Shown here: positions 7,307 to 14,349 of the stretch, piece after piece
How positions within the stretch are numbered: the stretch's first letter is position 1
Layout: every line of letters starts with the position of its first letter
DNA from: CCY15215 sp034932145
GTDB lineage: Bacteria; Cyanobacteriota; Cyanobacteriia; Cyanobacteriales; Spirulinaceae
Length of the DNA: 14,349 nt
Reading direction: 5' to 3'
Assembly (NCBI RefSeq): GCF_034932145.1
Contig: NZ_JAYGHV010000164.1
Span: 1 to 14,349, forward strand
Made by a program: the position numbers and the translations under genes
Notes under the pieces: generated by a model
Told to the model about the DNA's origin: nothing
Seen by the model: the letters and a program-made list of their open reading frames with translations, nothing else
Databases searched by the model: none

Positions 7307-8788
7307 TTAAGGTTTCTTGCTCAGATCGAAAGGATGAGAGGCTGTTTCTGCTGCGGCTGTGCTGAGATTCTCTGGTGTTATCTCAATGTTAGATAAAGCC
7401 ATTTGCCATTGTATGAGTTGTTTTCTGCGCCAGGCAAAATAGAGCATATTAACGCCCAATTCCTGAGCCGATCGCAGGGTTTCGCGAGACAAGACCCTAT
7501 TTTTATTGATTCCCCATGCTTGGGAAAGATTGCCAATAGAGAGAATTACACCGCCACCCACTGCCAGATAAGTCGATTTGTGTTGGATAATGGGGAGTGC
7601 TGAAAAAGGAAAAGGTTGCCTTTGCAAGGGGCGATCTAAACCGATTAAAGATTCTAGAGTCTCTCCGGAATACTGCGCCAATATTTCTAAATTGGGAAAA
7701 ACTTGAGAAACTCGGCTCGAAAGTTCCAGTTGCAAGGCATTAAGTTCTGCGATCAATTCCGGTTGTGATGCAATTAAGTCTGAATCTTGTTCGCTTGCGG
7801 CGATCGCGCTATAAAGTTCCTGTTGCATCTTGAGGACTTCGACTAAATCTGGGGGTTCCTCGATCGCATCTACCAGAATTGTTCCTCCCGATTGCAAATA
7901 ATCTCTCAGGGCAAACTCTTCGGCTTCTGTCAAAGGCGGATCGCCACTTACAGGCCAATAGAGGAGGTGATATTTTTCTAATCCTAGGGCATCTTCTCGG
8001 TATTCCAACCCCAAAGTATCGGTTTGAGGGGAGAGGATTGGGCGAATTGACTCCAAGGAGTTCCTACCGCATAAAGTTGGAGCAAGTCCTGGGGCGGCTT
8101 CCAAGAGGGCGTTAAATTGAGCAAATTTTTCTTCGCTTTCTGGGGAGGTGCTGGCGTGTCGAATTCCCGCCACTTCGATGAGGACTTGAGGATGCGATCG
8201 CGCCATTTGCCGATATAACAAGTTCGGCTGACAGGGTTGGGGTTGAAAGACATTAACCGCCGGCTGCAATTCTACGGGCAAAATCACTCCCGTTTCGGTA
8301 TGGGCGGGCAAGGTAATGCGACACAATTCTACATCTGCCTCGGTTGGGGCATCGGTTTTCTCGTCAATCCGAAAGGTTTCCTCAACTAAATCTCCCGACT
8401 GTTTGTGGCCGAGGCTATCGGGATCGACGTAGCGAATAACCAGATAAACCTCAAGGGGTTTTGGGGAGCGATTTTCTGAGGCCAAACGAAACTCAATCGC
8501 TTGAGAAACGATAATGGGATTACCAAAAATATCGATGGCAATGCCAGGCTGAATTTGCAACCAACGGCGATCGCGGTATTGGCTGCGAATCTCTTCTGGA
8601 GGATCGATCGTACTAATCCCCAATCCTTCGACAATTCCCGATTGATTGAGAGATTGATAGTGTAAATTCTGGCGCAAGCGATGGTACTGATGAGCCAAAC
8701 GCCATCGCTTGGCATTCATTAATAAACCGTCGGATACTTGTAGCCGTTTTAGTGGTTGACGAGGTGGAGGAGACCAGAACTGTGTCAT
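7307..8788 (-). CDS. Protein with phage-tail/contractile-injection-like N-terminal domain and DUF4159-like segment
   Basis: 493 residues from the ATG at 8788. An in-frame TTG 15 bp upstream (8803) would add five residues; I prefer ATG because GGA lies about 8-10 nt before it. No signal peptide or span is seen. Residues about 10-100 have the pattern LKRLQVSDGLL, WRLAHQYHRLRQN, GIVEGLG, and IQPGIAIDIFGNPI. I associate this pattern with cyanobacterial proteins encoded near contractile-injection or phage-tail-like loci; that is recollection, not a search. A beta-rich stretch follows to about 210. Residues about 270-310 (YHLLYWP, E-E--LRDYL, SGGTILVDA) resemble DUF4159, a glutamine-amidotransferase-like fold. 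An alpha-helical region and a second GGGVILSIG segment (about 410-420) complete the core; the tail is Ser/Ala rich. It is the first gene of the putative operon. A baseplate or fibre-related role is only inferred. Confidence 0.85.
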   Translation of the reverse strand: MTQFWSPPPRQPLKRLQVSDGLLMNAKRWRLAHQYHRLRQNLHYQSLNQSGIVEGLGISTIDPPEEIRSQYRDRRWLQIQPGIAIDIFGNPIIVSQAIEFRLASENRSPKPLEVYLVIRYVDPDSLGHKQSGDLVEETFRIDEKTDAPTEADVELCRITLPAHTETGVILPVELQPAVNVFQPQPCQPNLLYRQMARSHPQVLIEVAGIRHASTSPESEEKFAQFNALLEAAPGLAPTLCGRNSLESIRPILSPQTDTLGLEYREDALGLEKYHLLYWPVSGDPPLTEAEEFALRDYLQSGGTILVDAIEEPPDLVEVLKMQQELYSAIAASEQDSDLIASQPELIAELNALQLELSSRVSQVFPNLEILAQYSGETLESLIGLDRPLQRQPFPFSALPIIQHKSTYLAVGGGVILSIGNLSQAWGINKNRVLSRETLRSAQELGVNMLYFAWRRKQLIQWQMALSNIEITPENLSTAAAETASHPFDLSKKP

Positions 8789-9187
8789 CGGTAATTCCAA
8801 CAAAATCTTATTATTGTTTAAGCCTGATGGAGAGACTCCTTCAGCACTATTTTCTTCATCAGAAAAATTGGGAGCTAAAAAGAAAACACGATTTCCGTGA
8901 TTTTACCTTGCATCATATCCGATCGCGGTTTAATGAGAAAATGAAGATTCTTCCCTGAACCGCGATCGCGCTTGTCGTCCTATCGGCGATGATAGTGAAG
9001 GAGGAGGTGAGGAGTAATCCCAGTCTGGATTTGAGAGGATGAAATGTCGTGCGATCGCATTTTTAATTCTCCAAGGAATTGAGAACATCTTGGAAAGCAT
9101 CAAGGGATAGGGTAGAGAAAAGGTGCGATCGCATTATATTACCTGTTATGGTAAAACTGTAAATATTGATGAGGCGCTTACCCAACC
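8789..9187. other. Spacer between divergent genes, no supported gene
   Basis: This 399-bp stretch separates the minus-strand operon from the plus-strand Uma2 gene and must hold both promoters, but I see no convincing -35/-10 pair. It contains three HIP1 octamers (8962-8969, 9051-9058, 9125-9132), an 11-bp inverted repeat (listed separately) and a purine-rich GGAGGAGGTGAGGAG tract near 9000 that precedes no credible open frame. A 23-codon frame at about 9040 is not supported. Confidence 0.6.
8920..8968. repeat. Inverted repeat with 11-bp arms overlapping HIP1-like cores
   Basis: CGATCGCGGTT (8920-8930) and its exact reverse complement AACCGCGATCG (8958-8968) flank a 27-nt loop that itself contains GAAGA-T-TCTTC (8943-8953). 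Because CGATCG is self-complementary, part of the match is inherited from HIP1-type sequence, but the GGTT/AACC extensions are extra. It lies 132 bp upstream of the operon's start codon, so it could be a leader structure, an operator or nothing. Confidence 0.4.
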
Positions 9188-9772
9188 ATGATCGCAGATC
9201 AAGAACATTACCCCACCTTAACTCCTGAAGAATACTTTGCTTGGGAGGAAAAGCAATTGGAAAAACATGAATATATTGATGGCCAAATTTATGCTATGAG
9301 TGGTGGTAGCAAAAACCATAGTTTAATCTCTGTTAGATTTATTACTTTGTTTTCTAATCACTTAGAAGGAAGTGGCTGTGAAACTGGAAATTCAGACCTG
9401 AGAATCAATCTTGTAGAAACCAACGATTATACTTATCCTGATGTCAGTGTTACTTGTGATGAGCGCGATAAAACTACAACACAATATATTACCTATCCTT
9501 GCTTAATTGTTGAAGTTTTATCAAAAAGTACAGAAGCCTACGATAGGGGTGGAAAGTTTAGAATGTATAGCCGGAATCCTGAATTAAAAGACTATCTACT
9601 GGTTAGTTCTACCTGTATTGAAATGGATTTATATCACAAAAAAGACACAGGGGAATGGGTAATTATTAACTATAAAGAAGGAGACACCATAGAACTTAAA
9701 AGTATTAATCTGAGTTTCCCAATTGAACAGGTTTATCGGGGTCTAAAAAATATTATCTCCGAAGAATTATAA
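9188..9772 (+). CDS. Uma2 family (DUF820) restriction-endonuclease-fold protein
   Basis: 194 residues, the usual length for this family. The family signatures are present in order: an N-terminal LTPEEYFAWEE helix, KHEYIDGQIYAMSGG (26-40) with Glu28, His44, the YPDVSV strand with Asp85 (83-88), IVEVLS with Glu109 (107-112), and YDRGGKF with Lys123, followed by an aromatic-rich YLLV strand. Together they form the PD-(D/E)XK-like metal site, so catalytic residues look intact. The family is greatly expanded in cyanobacteria; the cellular substrate is unknown, and many copies sit alone beside mobile or decayed genes. The start ATG lacks a clear Shine-Dalgarno. The gene is AT-richer than its neighbours and has no HIP1 site, so recent mobility is possible. 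The two-partner-secretion gene begins 71 bp downstream, but a functional link is not implied. Confidence 0.93.
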   Translation: MIADQEHYPTLTPEEYFAWEEKQLEKHEYIDGQIYAMSGGSKNHSLISVRFITLFSNHLEGSGCETGNSDLRINLVETNDYTYPDVSVTCDERDKTTTQYITYPCLIVEVLSKSTEAYDRGGKFRMYSRNPELKDYLLVSSTCIEMDLYHKKDTGEWVIINYKEGDTIELKSINLSFPIEQVYRGLKNIISEEL

Positions 9773-9815
9773 AGAAATCCTACAAAAACAAACAACCTAA
9801 CTCTCAGGAATTATA

Positions 9816-9834
9816 CTGGGGAAAAATTTCCCAG
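9816..9834 (+). terminator. Short hairpin between the Uma2 gene and the TpsA-like gene
   Basis: CTGGG (9816-9820) pairs with CCCAG (9830-9834), extendable by one A-T pair at 9815/9835, with AAA and TTT in the loop. It follows the Uma2 stop by 43 bp and precedes the GTG start of the next gene by 9 bp. It is too weak and lacks a T-run for a confident terminator; by position it could equally cover the ribosome-binding region of the following gene. Confidence 0.3.
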
Positions 9835-9843
9835 TCCCCCATA

Positions 9844-12423
9844 GTGAAACAACTCAAACTGCCAAAACTCCTATCTCTCCTCCTCCTAACCGGGTTAATA
9901 GCAGCAAGACCCCTCACCGCCCAGGCGCAAACATCGATAACAGCAGCCCCCGACGGCACCGGGACAATAATCAACTACAACGGCAACACCTACCATATTA
10001 ACGGCGGCACCCAAGCCGGAGCCAACCTCTTCCACTCCTTCCAAGAATTCGGCTTAAACCCCCAAGAAATCGCCAACTTCCTCTCCAACCCCAACATCCT
10101 CAACGTCGTGGGAAGAGTAACCGGAGGAAACCCCAGCATTATCCAAGGACTAATCCAACTCACCGGAGGCAATTCTAACCTATTCCTGATGAACCCCTCC
10201 GGCTGGGTCTTCACCCAAGGGGCAAGTTTAGACGTACCAGGCAGTTTTGGAGCCACAACCGCCACCAGAATCGGCTTTGGGAACAACTACTTCAACGCCT
10301 ACGGAGACAACGATTATAGCCAACTCATCGGCAATCCCACCAGTTTAATATTTGACCAAAATAACCCCAGTTGGATCGTCAACGAAGCCAACCTCGCCGT
10401 CAAACCAGGAGAAAGCCTCTGGATGGTAGGAGGGGGAATCATATCAACAGGAACCGTCGAAACGGAAGGGGGAAACATCACCCTCGCCGCCATTCCAGGT
10501 AAAAATCAAGTGCGACTCTCTCACGAAGGTATGGTGGTGAACCTTGTCCTGGATGCCGCCCCAGTCGAAGGAAGCGTTAATATACCCGGAAATCTAACGG
10601 GAATCAGGGCAGTAGATATCCCCCGTTATATTACCGGAGGCAGTGAAATCGGTCACGCCAACGAAGTGATTATCGAAGCAGATGGCACAGTGCGGTTAAT
10701 CAGAACCGATACAGCCGTCAAAGAAGGCGATACAGTCATAGCAGGAAAAGTAACCGCCAAAAATATTAACCTCATGGCAGCAGGAGTTGTTACTCCAACA
10801 AACCCAAGTTTAATTCAAGGCGATACCAACGTCGTGCGCTTTCCTGAAGCAGGAGGAACCAATATACTCAACGTTATTGATTCTCGTGCGGATAATGCCC
10901 AAGACTTGCTTTATGGTGCAGCAGCAGGAACGATATCGAGTATTATTGGTCGCGAGGAAGAAGGAATTGCAGCAATAACAGAGAAACTGGAAGAAGTAGA
11001 CGGAGAATTAGACGGCATCGCCATCACAGCAGAAGGACACGAGGGGAACTTCTGGTTAGGGAAAACATGGGTAACGAATGAAAATATCAACAACTATGCC
11101 GGACAGTTGGCAACTTGGGCAAAATCCCTGGATGAAGGGGCGGATATCTTGCTCTACAGTTGTTTTACAGCACTAGGAGAAGCGGGGCAAGCCCTCATTG
11201 GAGATTTAGCGCATTTAACGGGGGCAGATGTAGCCGCATCAACCAATGCGACGGGAAGTGCGAACTATGGAGGAGATTGGATCTTAGAAGCCAGCACGGG
11301 AAGTATAGAAATAGGGAATCCTTTTGCAGCAGAGACGCTTTCAGGATGGGATGGGAAATTAGCAATTCTCACCGTGACCAACCTGAATAACACAGGAGCC
11401 GGGTCGTTGCGAGAACGCATCCAAACCGATGCAGCAGCAGGAGACATGATTACTTTTGGGGTGAGTGGGACGATTACCCTTGCGGGGACAGGAATAGGAA
11501 CAGATGGAGAGATAACATGGGGACAGAATAATTTAACGCTGGATGGAGGGAGCAAAATTGTCGTCGATGGGGGAGGAAATTCGCGGGTATTCAATATTAC
11601 GGCGGCGAATGCGACGATTGAGAATATAACGATTCAGAACGGGAGTGTCGTGAGCGGTGGCGGCGGTTTGTATGCGAAAAATGACATCACATTGACGAAT
11701 AGTACAGTGAGTGGTAATAGTGCTGGTTATGGTGATGGTGGTGGTTTGTATGCGAACGGAGACATCACCTTGATAAACAGTATAGTGAGTAGCAATAGTG
11801 CTATTCTTGGTGGTGGTGGTTTGTTTACGAGAAACGGAGACATCACCTTGACAAACAGTACAGTGAGTAGTAATAGTGCTAGTAATAGTAGTGGTGGTTT
11901 GTTGGCGAGAACCGGAGACATCACCTTGACAAACAGTACAGTGAGTGGTAATAGTTCTGCTGGTCTTAGTGGTGGTTTGTTTGCGAACAACATCACATTA
12001 ACAAACAGTACAGTGAGTGGTAATAGTGCCAAGTTTGGTGGTGGTTTGTTTGCGAACAAAGACATCACATTAACAAACAGTACAGTGAGTGATAATAGTG
12101 CTGCTGTTCTTAGTGGTGGTTTGTTTGCGAGCGGAGACATCACCTTAACGAACAGTATCATTGCCAACAACACCAACAACGGCACTGCACCGGATTTACA
12201 AGCGATCGGAACGATAACTGCCACTAACAGCCTGATTGAAAACTCCACCGGAGCAACAATTACCGGCAGCAACAACATCATCGGCGTTGACCCCCAACTC
12301 CTACCCCTGGGGAATTACGGCGGATTCACCCAAACCCACGCCCTTGCTCTCATAATAACGATCCCACCCCAGATGGTCAGTTTTTCAGTTGGACGGGACA
12401 GGCACAACGCATCCATCGTTTAA
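9844..12423 (+). CDS. TpsA-like secreted protein: TPS domain, DUF4347, beta-helix; C-terminus truncated by fusion
   Basis: 859 residues from a GTG. A signal peptide (KLPKLLSLLLL; likely cut after AQA, residue 28) leads into a haemagglutinin-type TPS secretion domain (about 30-245) with the hallmark NPSGWVF (117-123). Residues about 340-495 match DUF4347: VIDSRADNAQDLL, a GHEG strand with His399, ADILLYSC with Cys440, GADVAAS, TGSANYGGDWILE. His399 and Cys440 are placed like a clan-CD peptidase dyad, an inference only. Residues 505-545 have the SLRERI motif (CSLREAI type), then parallel beta-helix repeats to about 800 and a typical PLGNYGGFTQTHAL ending (821-834). After residue 835 homology stops: family members continue with PGSPAI...DIGAFE, but here 24 unrelated residues come from a shifted TpsB frame. 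The protein would be secreted across the outer membrane if a transporter exists elsewhere, but probably lacks its native C-terminus. Confidence 0.85.
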   Translation: MKQLKLPKLLSLLLLTGLIAARPLTAQAQTSITAAPDGTGTIINYNGNTYHINGGTQAGANLFHSFQEFGLNPQEIANFLSNPNILNVVGRVTGGNPSIIQGLIQLTGGNSNLFLMNPSGWVFTQGASLDVPGSFGATTATRIGFGNNYFNAYGDNDYSQLIGNPTSLIFDQNNPSWIVNEANLAVKPGESLWMVGGGIISTGTVETEGGNITLAAIPGKNQVRLSHEGMVVNLVLDAAPVEGSVNIPGNLTGIRAVDIPRYITGGSEIGHANEVIIEADGTVRLIRTDTAVKEGDTVIAGKVTAKNINLMAAGVVTPTNPSLIQGDTNVVRFPEAGGTNILNVIDSRADNAQDLLYGAAAGTISSIIGREEEGIAAITEKLEEVDGELDGIAITAEGHEGNFWLGKTWVTNENINNYAGQLATWAKSLDEGADILLYSCFTALGEAGQALIGDLAHLTGADVAASTNATGSANYGGDWILEASTGSIEIGNPFAAETLSGWDGKLAILTVTNLNNTGAGSLRERIQTDAAAGDMITFGVSGTITLAGTGIGTDGEITWGQNNLTLDGGSKIVVDGGGNSRVFNITAANATIENITIQNGSVVSGGGGLYAKNDITLTNSTVSGNSAGYGDGGGLYANGDITLINSIVSSNSAILGGGGLFTRNGDITLTNSTVSSNSASNSSGGLLARTGDITLTNSTVSGNSSAGLSGGLFANNITLTNSTVSGNSAKFGGGLFANKDITLTNSTVSDNSAAVLSGGLFASGDITLTNSIIANNTNNGTAPDLQAIGTITATNSLIENSTGATITGSNNIIGVDPQLLPLGNYGGFTQTHALALIITIPPQMVSFSVGRDRHNASIV
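11683..12135 (+). repeat. Six tandem beta-helix coil repeats of 72-78 bp
   Basis: Units start with GACATCAC (once AACATCAC) at 11683, 11761, 11839, 11917, 11989 and 12061, with lengths 78, 78, 78, 72, 72 and 75 bp. Each encodes [DN]ITLTNSTVSGNSA...GGLFANG or a close variant. A seventh unit begins at 12136 and decays into SIIANNTNNG. Near identity at the DNA level, including synonymous positions, points to recent expansion or gene conversion. All length changes are whole codons, so the frame is kept. Each unit would form one coil of a right-handed beta-helix. Confidence 0.9.
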
Positions 12424-12851
12424 GCGATCGCCATCTATTCGTCATTCAAGGGGATGTGCAGCTTTCTCCCGATAATCTCTTAGGGTCAGAAAAATTTGGT
12501 ATTGGGGGCGGTCAAACTTTGCGAGGCTACCGTCAGGGGGCGCGATCGGGGGATAATGGTTGGCGTTTGTCCATTGAAGATCGCATCACTTTAGTACAAG
12601 AACAAGATAATATTCATTTATTGCAGGTGATTCCCTTTTTAGATATGGGGATGGTCTGGAATAATCCCAGCAACCCAGACCAAATCGCTAACGAGCATTT
12701 TTTGGCGGGTGCAGGGGTAGGATTGCTTTATTCTCCCGTGGAAAATTTAAACTTGCGCCTCGATCTCACTTTGCCTTTAGTGAATATCCGCGATCGCTCA
12801 GTTAATGCTCAAGATGATGGGATTTATTTTAGTCTCGCTTATAGCTTTTAA
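12349..12851 (+). pseudogene. C-terminal remnant of a TpsB/ShlB-type two-partner-secretion transporter
   Basis: In the frame from 12354, about 165 residues read like the last strands of a ShlB/FhaC/HecB-family outer-membrane barrel: NNDPTPDGQFFSW, IGGGQTLRGYRQ with the RGY/F motif, GDNGWRLSIED, PFLDMGMVWN, LNLRLDLTLPL and a terminal aromatic SLAYSF that fits a barrel signal. The family is normally about 500-600 residues with a signal peptide, POTRA domains and the first barrel strands; all of these are missing. The 5' boundary is an abrupt switch from TpsA sequence near 12349, in another frame. The first in-frame ATG (12456) lies inside the barrel and could not give an exported protein. HIP1 sites reappear here (12424, 12789). 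It is best read as the 3' scar of a tpsB gene joined to truncated tpsA by deletion. Confidence 0.8.
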
Positions 12852-12965
12852 CCGAGGAGAGAGTGGCGATCGCTTTCCCCAGAATTAACAACATTTTGAA
12901 TTGGCGATCGCGCTGCAAATTGCGTCATAATAAAGGTAAATATTTTTATCTTTTTCTAAAAAAGC

Positions 12966-14204
12966 ATGACAAAAAAGCAAATATATGATATAGGAGTAAA
13001 CCGTGCAGTTGATTGCGATTTAATCATTGTCGGGGGAGGAATTGTTGGTGCAACCTTCGCTTGTGCCTTGAAAGATTCGGGGTTACGGGTGATTATTATC
13101 GAAGCACAAACCCCAGAAAAAGCCGCCGCGAGACAGCGTGCTTATAATTTATCTTTATTATCGGGGCGTATTTTTGAAGGAATCGGAGTTTGGGGGCAAA
13201 TTCTGCCACAAATTGCTCAATATCGCAATATTCGCTTATCTGATGGAGAATATCCCAGTGCAGTTGAGTTTGTCCCCGCAGATTTGGGGACAGAGGTTTT
13301 AGGTTATGTTGCGGGACATGGAGTTATTTTGTCAGCATTGCAGAGGTTTTTAAAAACCTGTCCTGGGATTCAGTGGTTGTGTCCCGCAGAAGTGATAGAT
13401 ATTTGCTGGGAAGATACGGAAGTAACCGTTGAAGTGCAGGTTGAGGGGAAAATGCGACAGTTGCGATCGCCTCTCATTGTCGGTGCAGATGGGGCAAAAT
13501 CTCAGGTGCGATCGCGATCGCGCATCTCGACGCGAGGCTGGAAATATTGGCAGTCTTGTTTAACCTTTGAAATTCAACACCAACACCCTCATAATGATAC
13601 TGCCTTCGAGCGCTTTTGGAATACCGGACCGATGGGAGTGCTACCCCTTCCCGGAAATCGCTGTCAGATCGTCCTCACGGCTCCTCACGCGACGGCAAAG
13701 GCGTTAAAGGACTTGGATGAGGTTAGTTTCCAACAAGAGCTAGAAAGGCGCATGGGAGGGGTTTTAGGTAAGGTAGAGGCGATCGGCGATCGCTTTATCT
13801 TTCCAGTGCAGTTGATGCAGAGTGAGAATTATACGCGATCGCGCCTTGCCTTGATCGGCGATGCGGCACATTGCTGTCATCCCGTGGGAGGACAGGGTTT
13901 AAACTTAGGGTTGCGAGATGCGGCTGCATTGGCACAGGTGTTACAGGAAGCCCATAAACTGGGGGAAGATATTGGTAGTTTGCCCGTGTTGCGACGGTAC
14001 GAAAAATGGCGCAAAGGGGAAAATCTCACCATTCTTGGCTTTACAGATTTTCTGGATCGAATGTTCTCTAATCAGTGGTTGCCTTTAATCCTGCTGCGTC
14101 GTTTGGGGTTGTGGATGTTGCGCTATATTCAACCCTTGAAAGTGTTTGCCTTGCAGTTAATGACGGGACTTAAGGGACGCACTCCAGAATTAGCCAAGAA
14201 TTAG
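12966..14204 (+). CDS. FAD-dependent UbiH/VisC-family hydroxylase
   Basis: 412 residues, normal for the COG0654 aromatic or quinone hydroxylases. Visible motifs: the dinucleotide-binding GGGIVG (23-28) followed by an acidic end at E46, an Arg-rich RQRAYNLS segment (56-63), the second FAD/NADPH motif GADGAKSQVR (173-182), and the third FAD motif GDAAHCCHPVGGQGLNLG (298-315). All look complete, so the enzyme is probably active: it would use NAD(P)H and O2 to hydroxylate a ring substrate, with FAD bound. In cyanobacteria, homologues are usually annotated as ubiquinone-biosynthesis hydroxylases. Since these organisms make plastoquinone, a prenylquinone-related role is likely but the exact substrate is unknown. 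A C-terminal hydrophobic patch (about 371-400) may associate with membrane. The ATG at 12966 lacks a Shine-Dalgarno; the gene seems monocistronic, 114 bp after the tpsB remnant. Confidence 0.92.
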   Translation: MTKKQIYDIGVNRAVDCDLIIVGGGIVGATFACALKDSGLRVIIIEAQTPEKAAARQRAYNLSLLSGRIFEGIGVWGQILPQIAQYRNIRLSDGEYPSAVEFVPADLGTEVLGYVAGHGVILSALQRFLKTCPGIQWLCPAEVIDICWEDTEVTVEVQVEGKMRQLRSPLIVGADGAKSQVRSRSRISTRGWKYWQSCLTFEIQHQHPHNDTAFERFWNTGPMGVLPLPGNRCQIVLTAPHATAKALKDLDEVSFQQELERRMGGVLGKVEAIGDRFIFPVQLMQSENYTRSRLALIGDAAHCCHPVGGQGLNLGLRDAAALAQVLQEAHKLGEDIGSLPVLRRYEKWRKGENLTILGFTDFLDRMFSNQWLPLILLRRLGLWMLRYIQPLKVFALQLMTGLKGRTPELAKN

Positions 14205-14349
14205 GCGATCGCCCTCAATTATACTCAGATCTTGCACCAAAAAAAGTTGATAGAGATGATTGAAGGCTAAAATGCTTGTGTGGAGGTGCTTTGAGGGATT
14301 TTTCTCTTTTAGGGATAGTGTTTTCTTAAATATTAGTAAAAAATGAGAA
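14205..14349. other. Downstream flank, no gene identified
   Basis: A HIP1 octamer follows the stop codon directly (14205-14212). No hairpin with a T-run is seen. TTGATA (14247-14252) and TAAAAT (14268-14273) could form a promoter for a gene beyond the window, but the 15-bp spacer is short, so I do not call it. An ATG at 14343 is too close to the edge to judge. Confidence 0.5.

Larger units (their letters stand above)
103..14212. repeat. HIP1 octamers (GCGATCGC) dispersed through the window
   Basis: By eye I count 29 copies of the palindrome GCGATCGC between 103 and 14212, in both genes and spacers, including an overlapping pair near 13508. HIP1 is the hallmark over-represented octamer of many cyanobacterial genomes. 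The distribution is uneven: none lies between 9133 and 12423, the segment with the Uma2 gene and the TpsA-like gene. Confidence 0.85.

Noticed and set aside
8752..8958. 68-codon plus-strand frame overlapping the first operon gene
   Set aside because: It covers the 5' end of a well-supported minus-strand gene and has no recognisable features.
9040..9111. 23-codon frame after a purine-rich Shine-Dalgarno-like sequence
   Set aside because: The purine tract is too close to the first ATG, and the peptide is largely a HIP1 translation; there is no support for expression.
11683..12135. CRISPR-like array
   Set aside because: The repeat units are in-frame coding beta-helix coils with no unique spacers between them.
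11727..12281. 184-codon minus-strand frame opposite the beta-helix
   Set aside because: It is the antisense of the coding repeats; its regular LLPLTVLFVNVM pattern only reflects that periodicity.
12456..12851. Stand-alone outer-membrane protein gene starting at ATG 12456
   Set aside because: TpsB homology extends upstream of this ATG without a start, and no signal peptide is present, so a remnant is the better call.
14247..14273. Promoter TTGATA-15 bp-TAAAAT for a gene beyond the window
   Set aside because: The spacer is short and no downstream gene can be seen; AT-rich DNA gives such matches by chance.

Overview
The window looks like chromosomal DNA of a cyanobacterium, probably filamentous. 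By eye I count 29 copies of the HIP1 octamer GCGATCGC. There are also heptanucleotide tandem repeats of the STRR type and a perfect 28-nt palindrome-like hairpin of a kind dispersed in cyanobacterial genomes. The protein families agree: DUF4347 and two-partner-secretion adhesin, Uma2, and a UbiH-like monooxygenase of cyanobacterial type.

Left part (1-8788). A 3' fragment of an unidentified plus-strand gene ends at 123 and faces a compact minus-strand cluster across the hairpin. In transcription order the cluster is: (i) a 493-residue protein with an N-terminal domain resembling phage-tail or contractile-injection-associated proteins and a DUF4159-like segment; (ii) a dCache-HAMP-coiled coil-cNMP-binding membrane sensor with no enzymatic output domain, whose dCache carries what looks like the amino-acid-binding motif; (iii) a protein with Ig-like domains, one central membrane span and about seven WD40-like repeats; (iv) a second protein built the same way, with Ig-like domains, one central span, three beta-rich repeat domains and a proline-rich tail. 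Gaps of 69, 75 and 95 bp suggest one operon. The last gap consists entirely of heptad repeats. I do not know a described system with this gene set; it is the best candidate here for an undescribed envelope or thylakoid-membrane assembly.

Middle part (8789-12851). A gene-poor 399-bp spacer is followed by a Uma2-family nuclease-fold gene and then a TpsA-type secreted protein (signal peptide, TPS domain, DUF4347, right-handed beta-helix built from near-identical repeats). The TpsA reading frame breaks off and the DNA continues, in another frame, with the last ~165 residues of a TpsB/ShlB-type outer-membrane transporter. The simplest reading is a deletion that fused the two partners and destroyed both 3' tpsA and 5' tpsB. 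The stretch 9133-12423 lacks HIP1 completely, in contrast to the rest of the window.

Right part (12852-14349). An intact FAD-dependent UbiH-family hydroxylase stands alone on the plus strand, followed by 145 bp with no identifiable gene.
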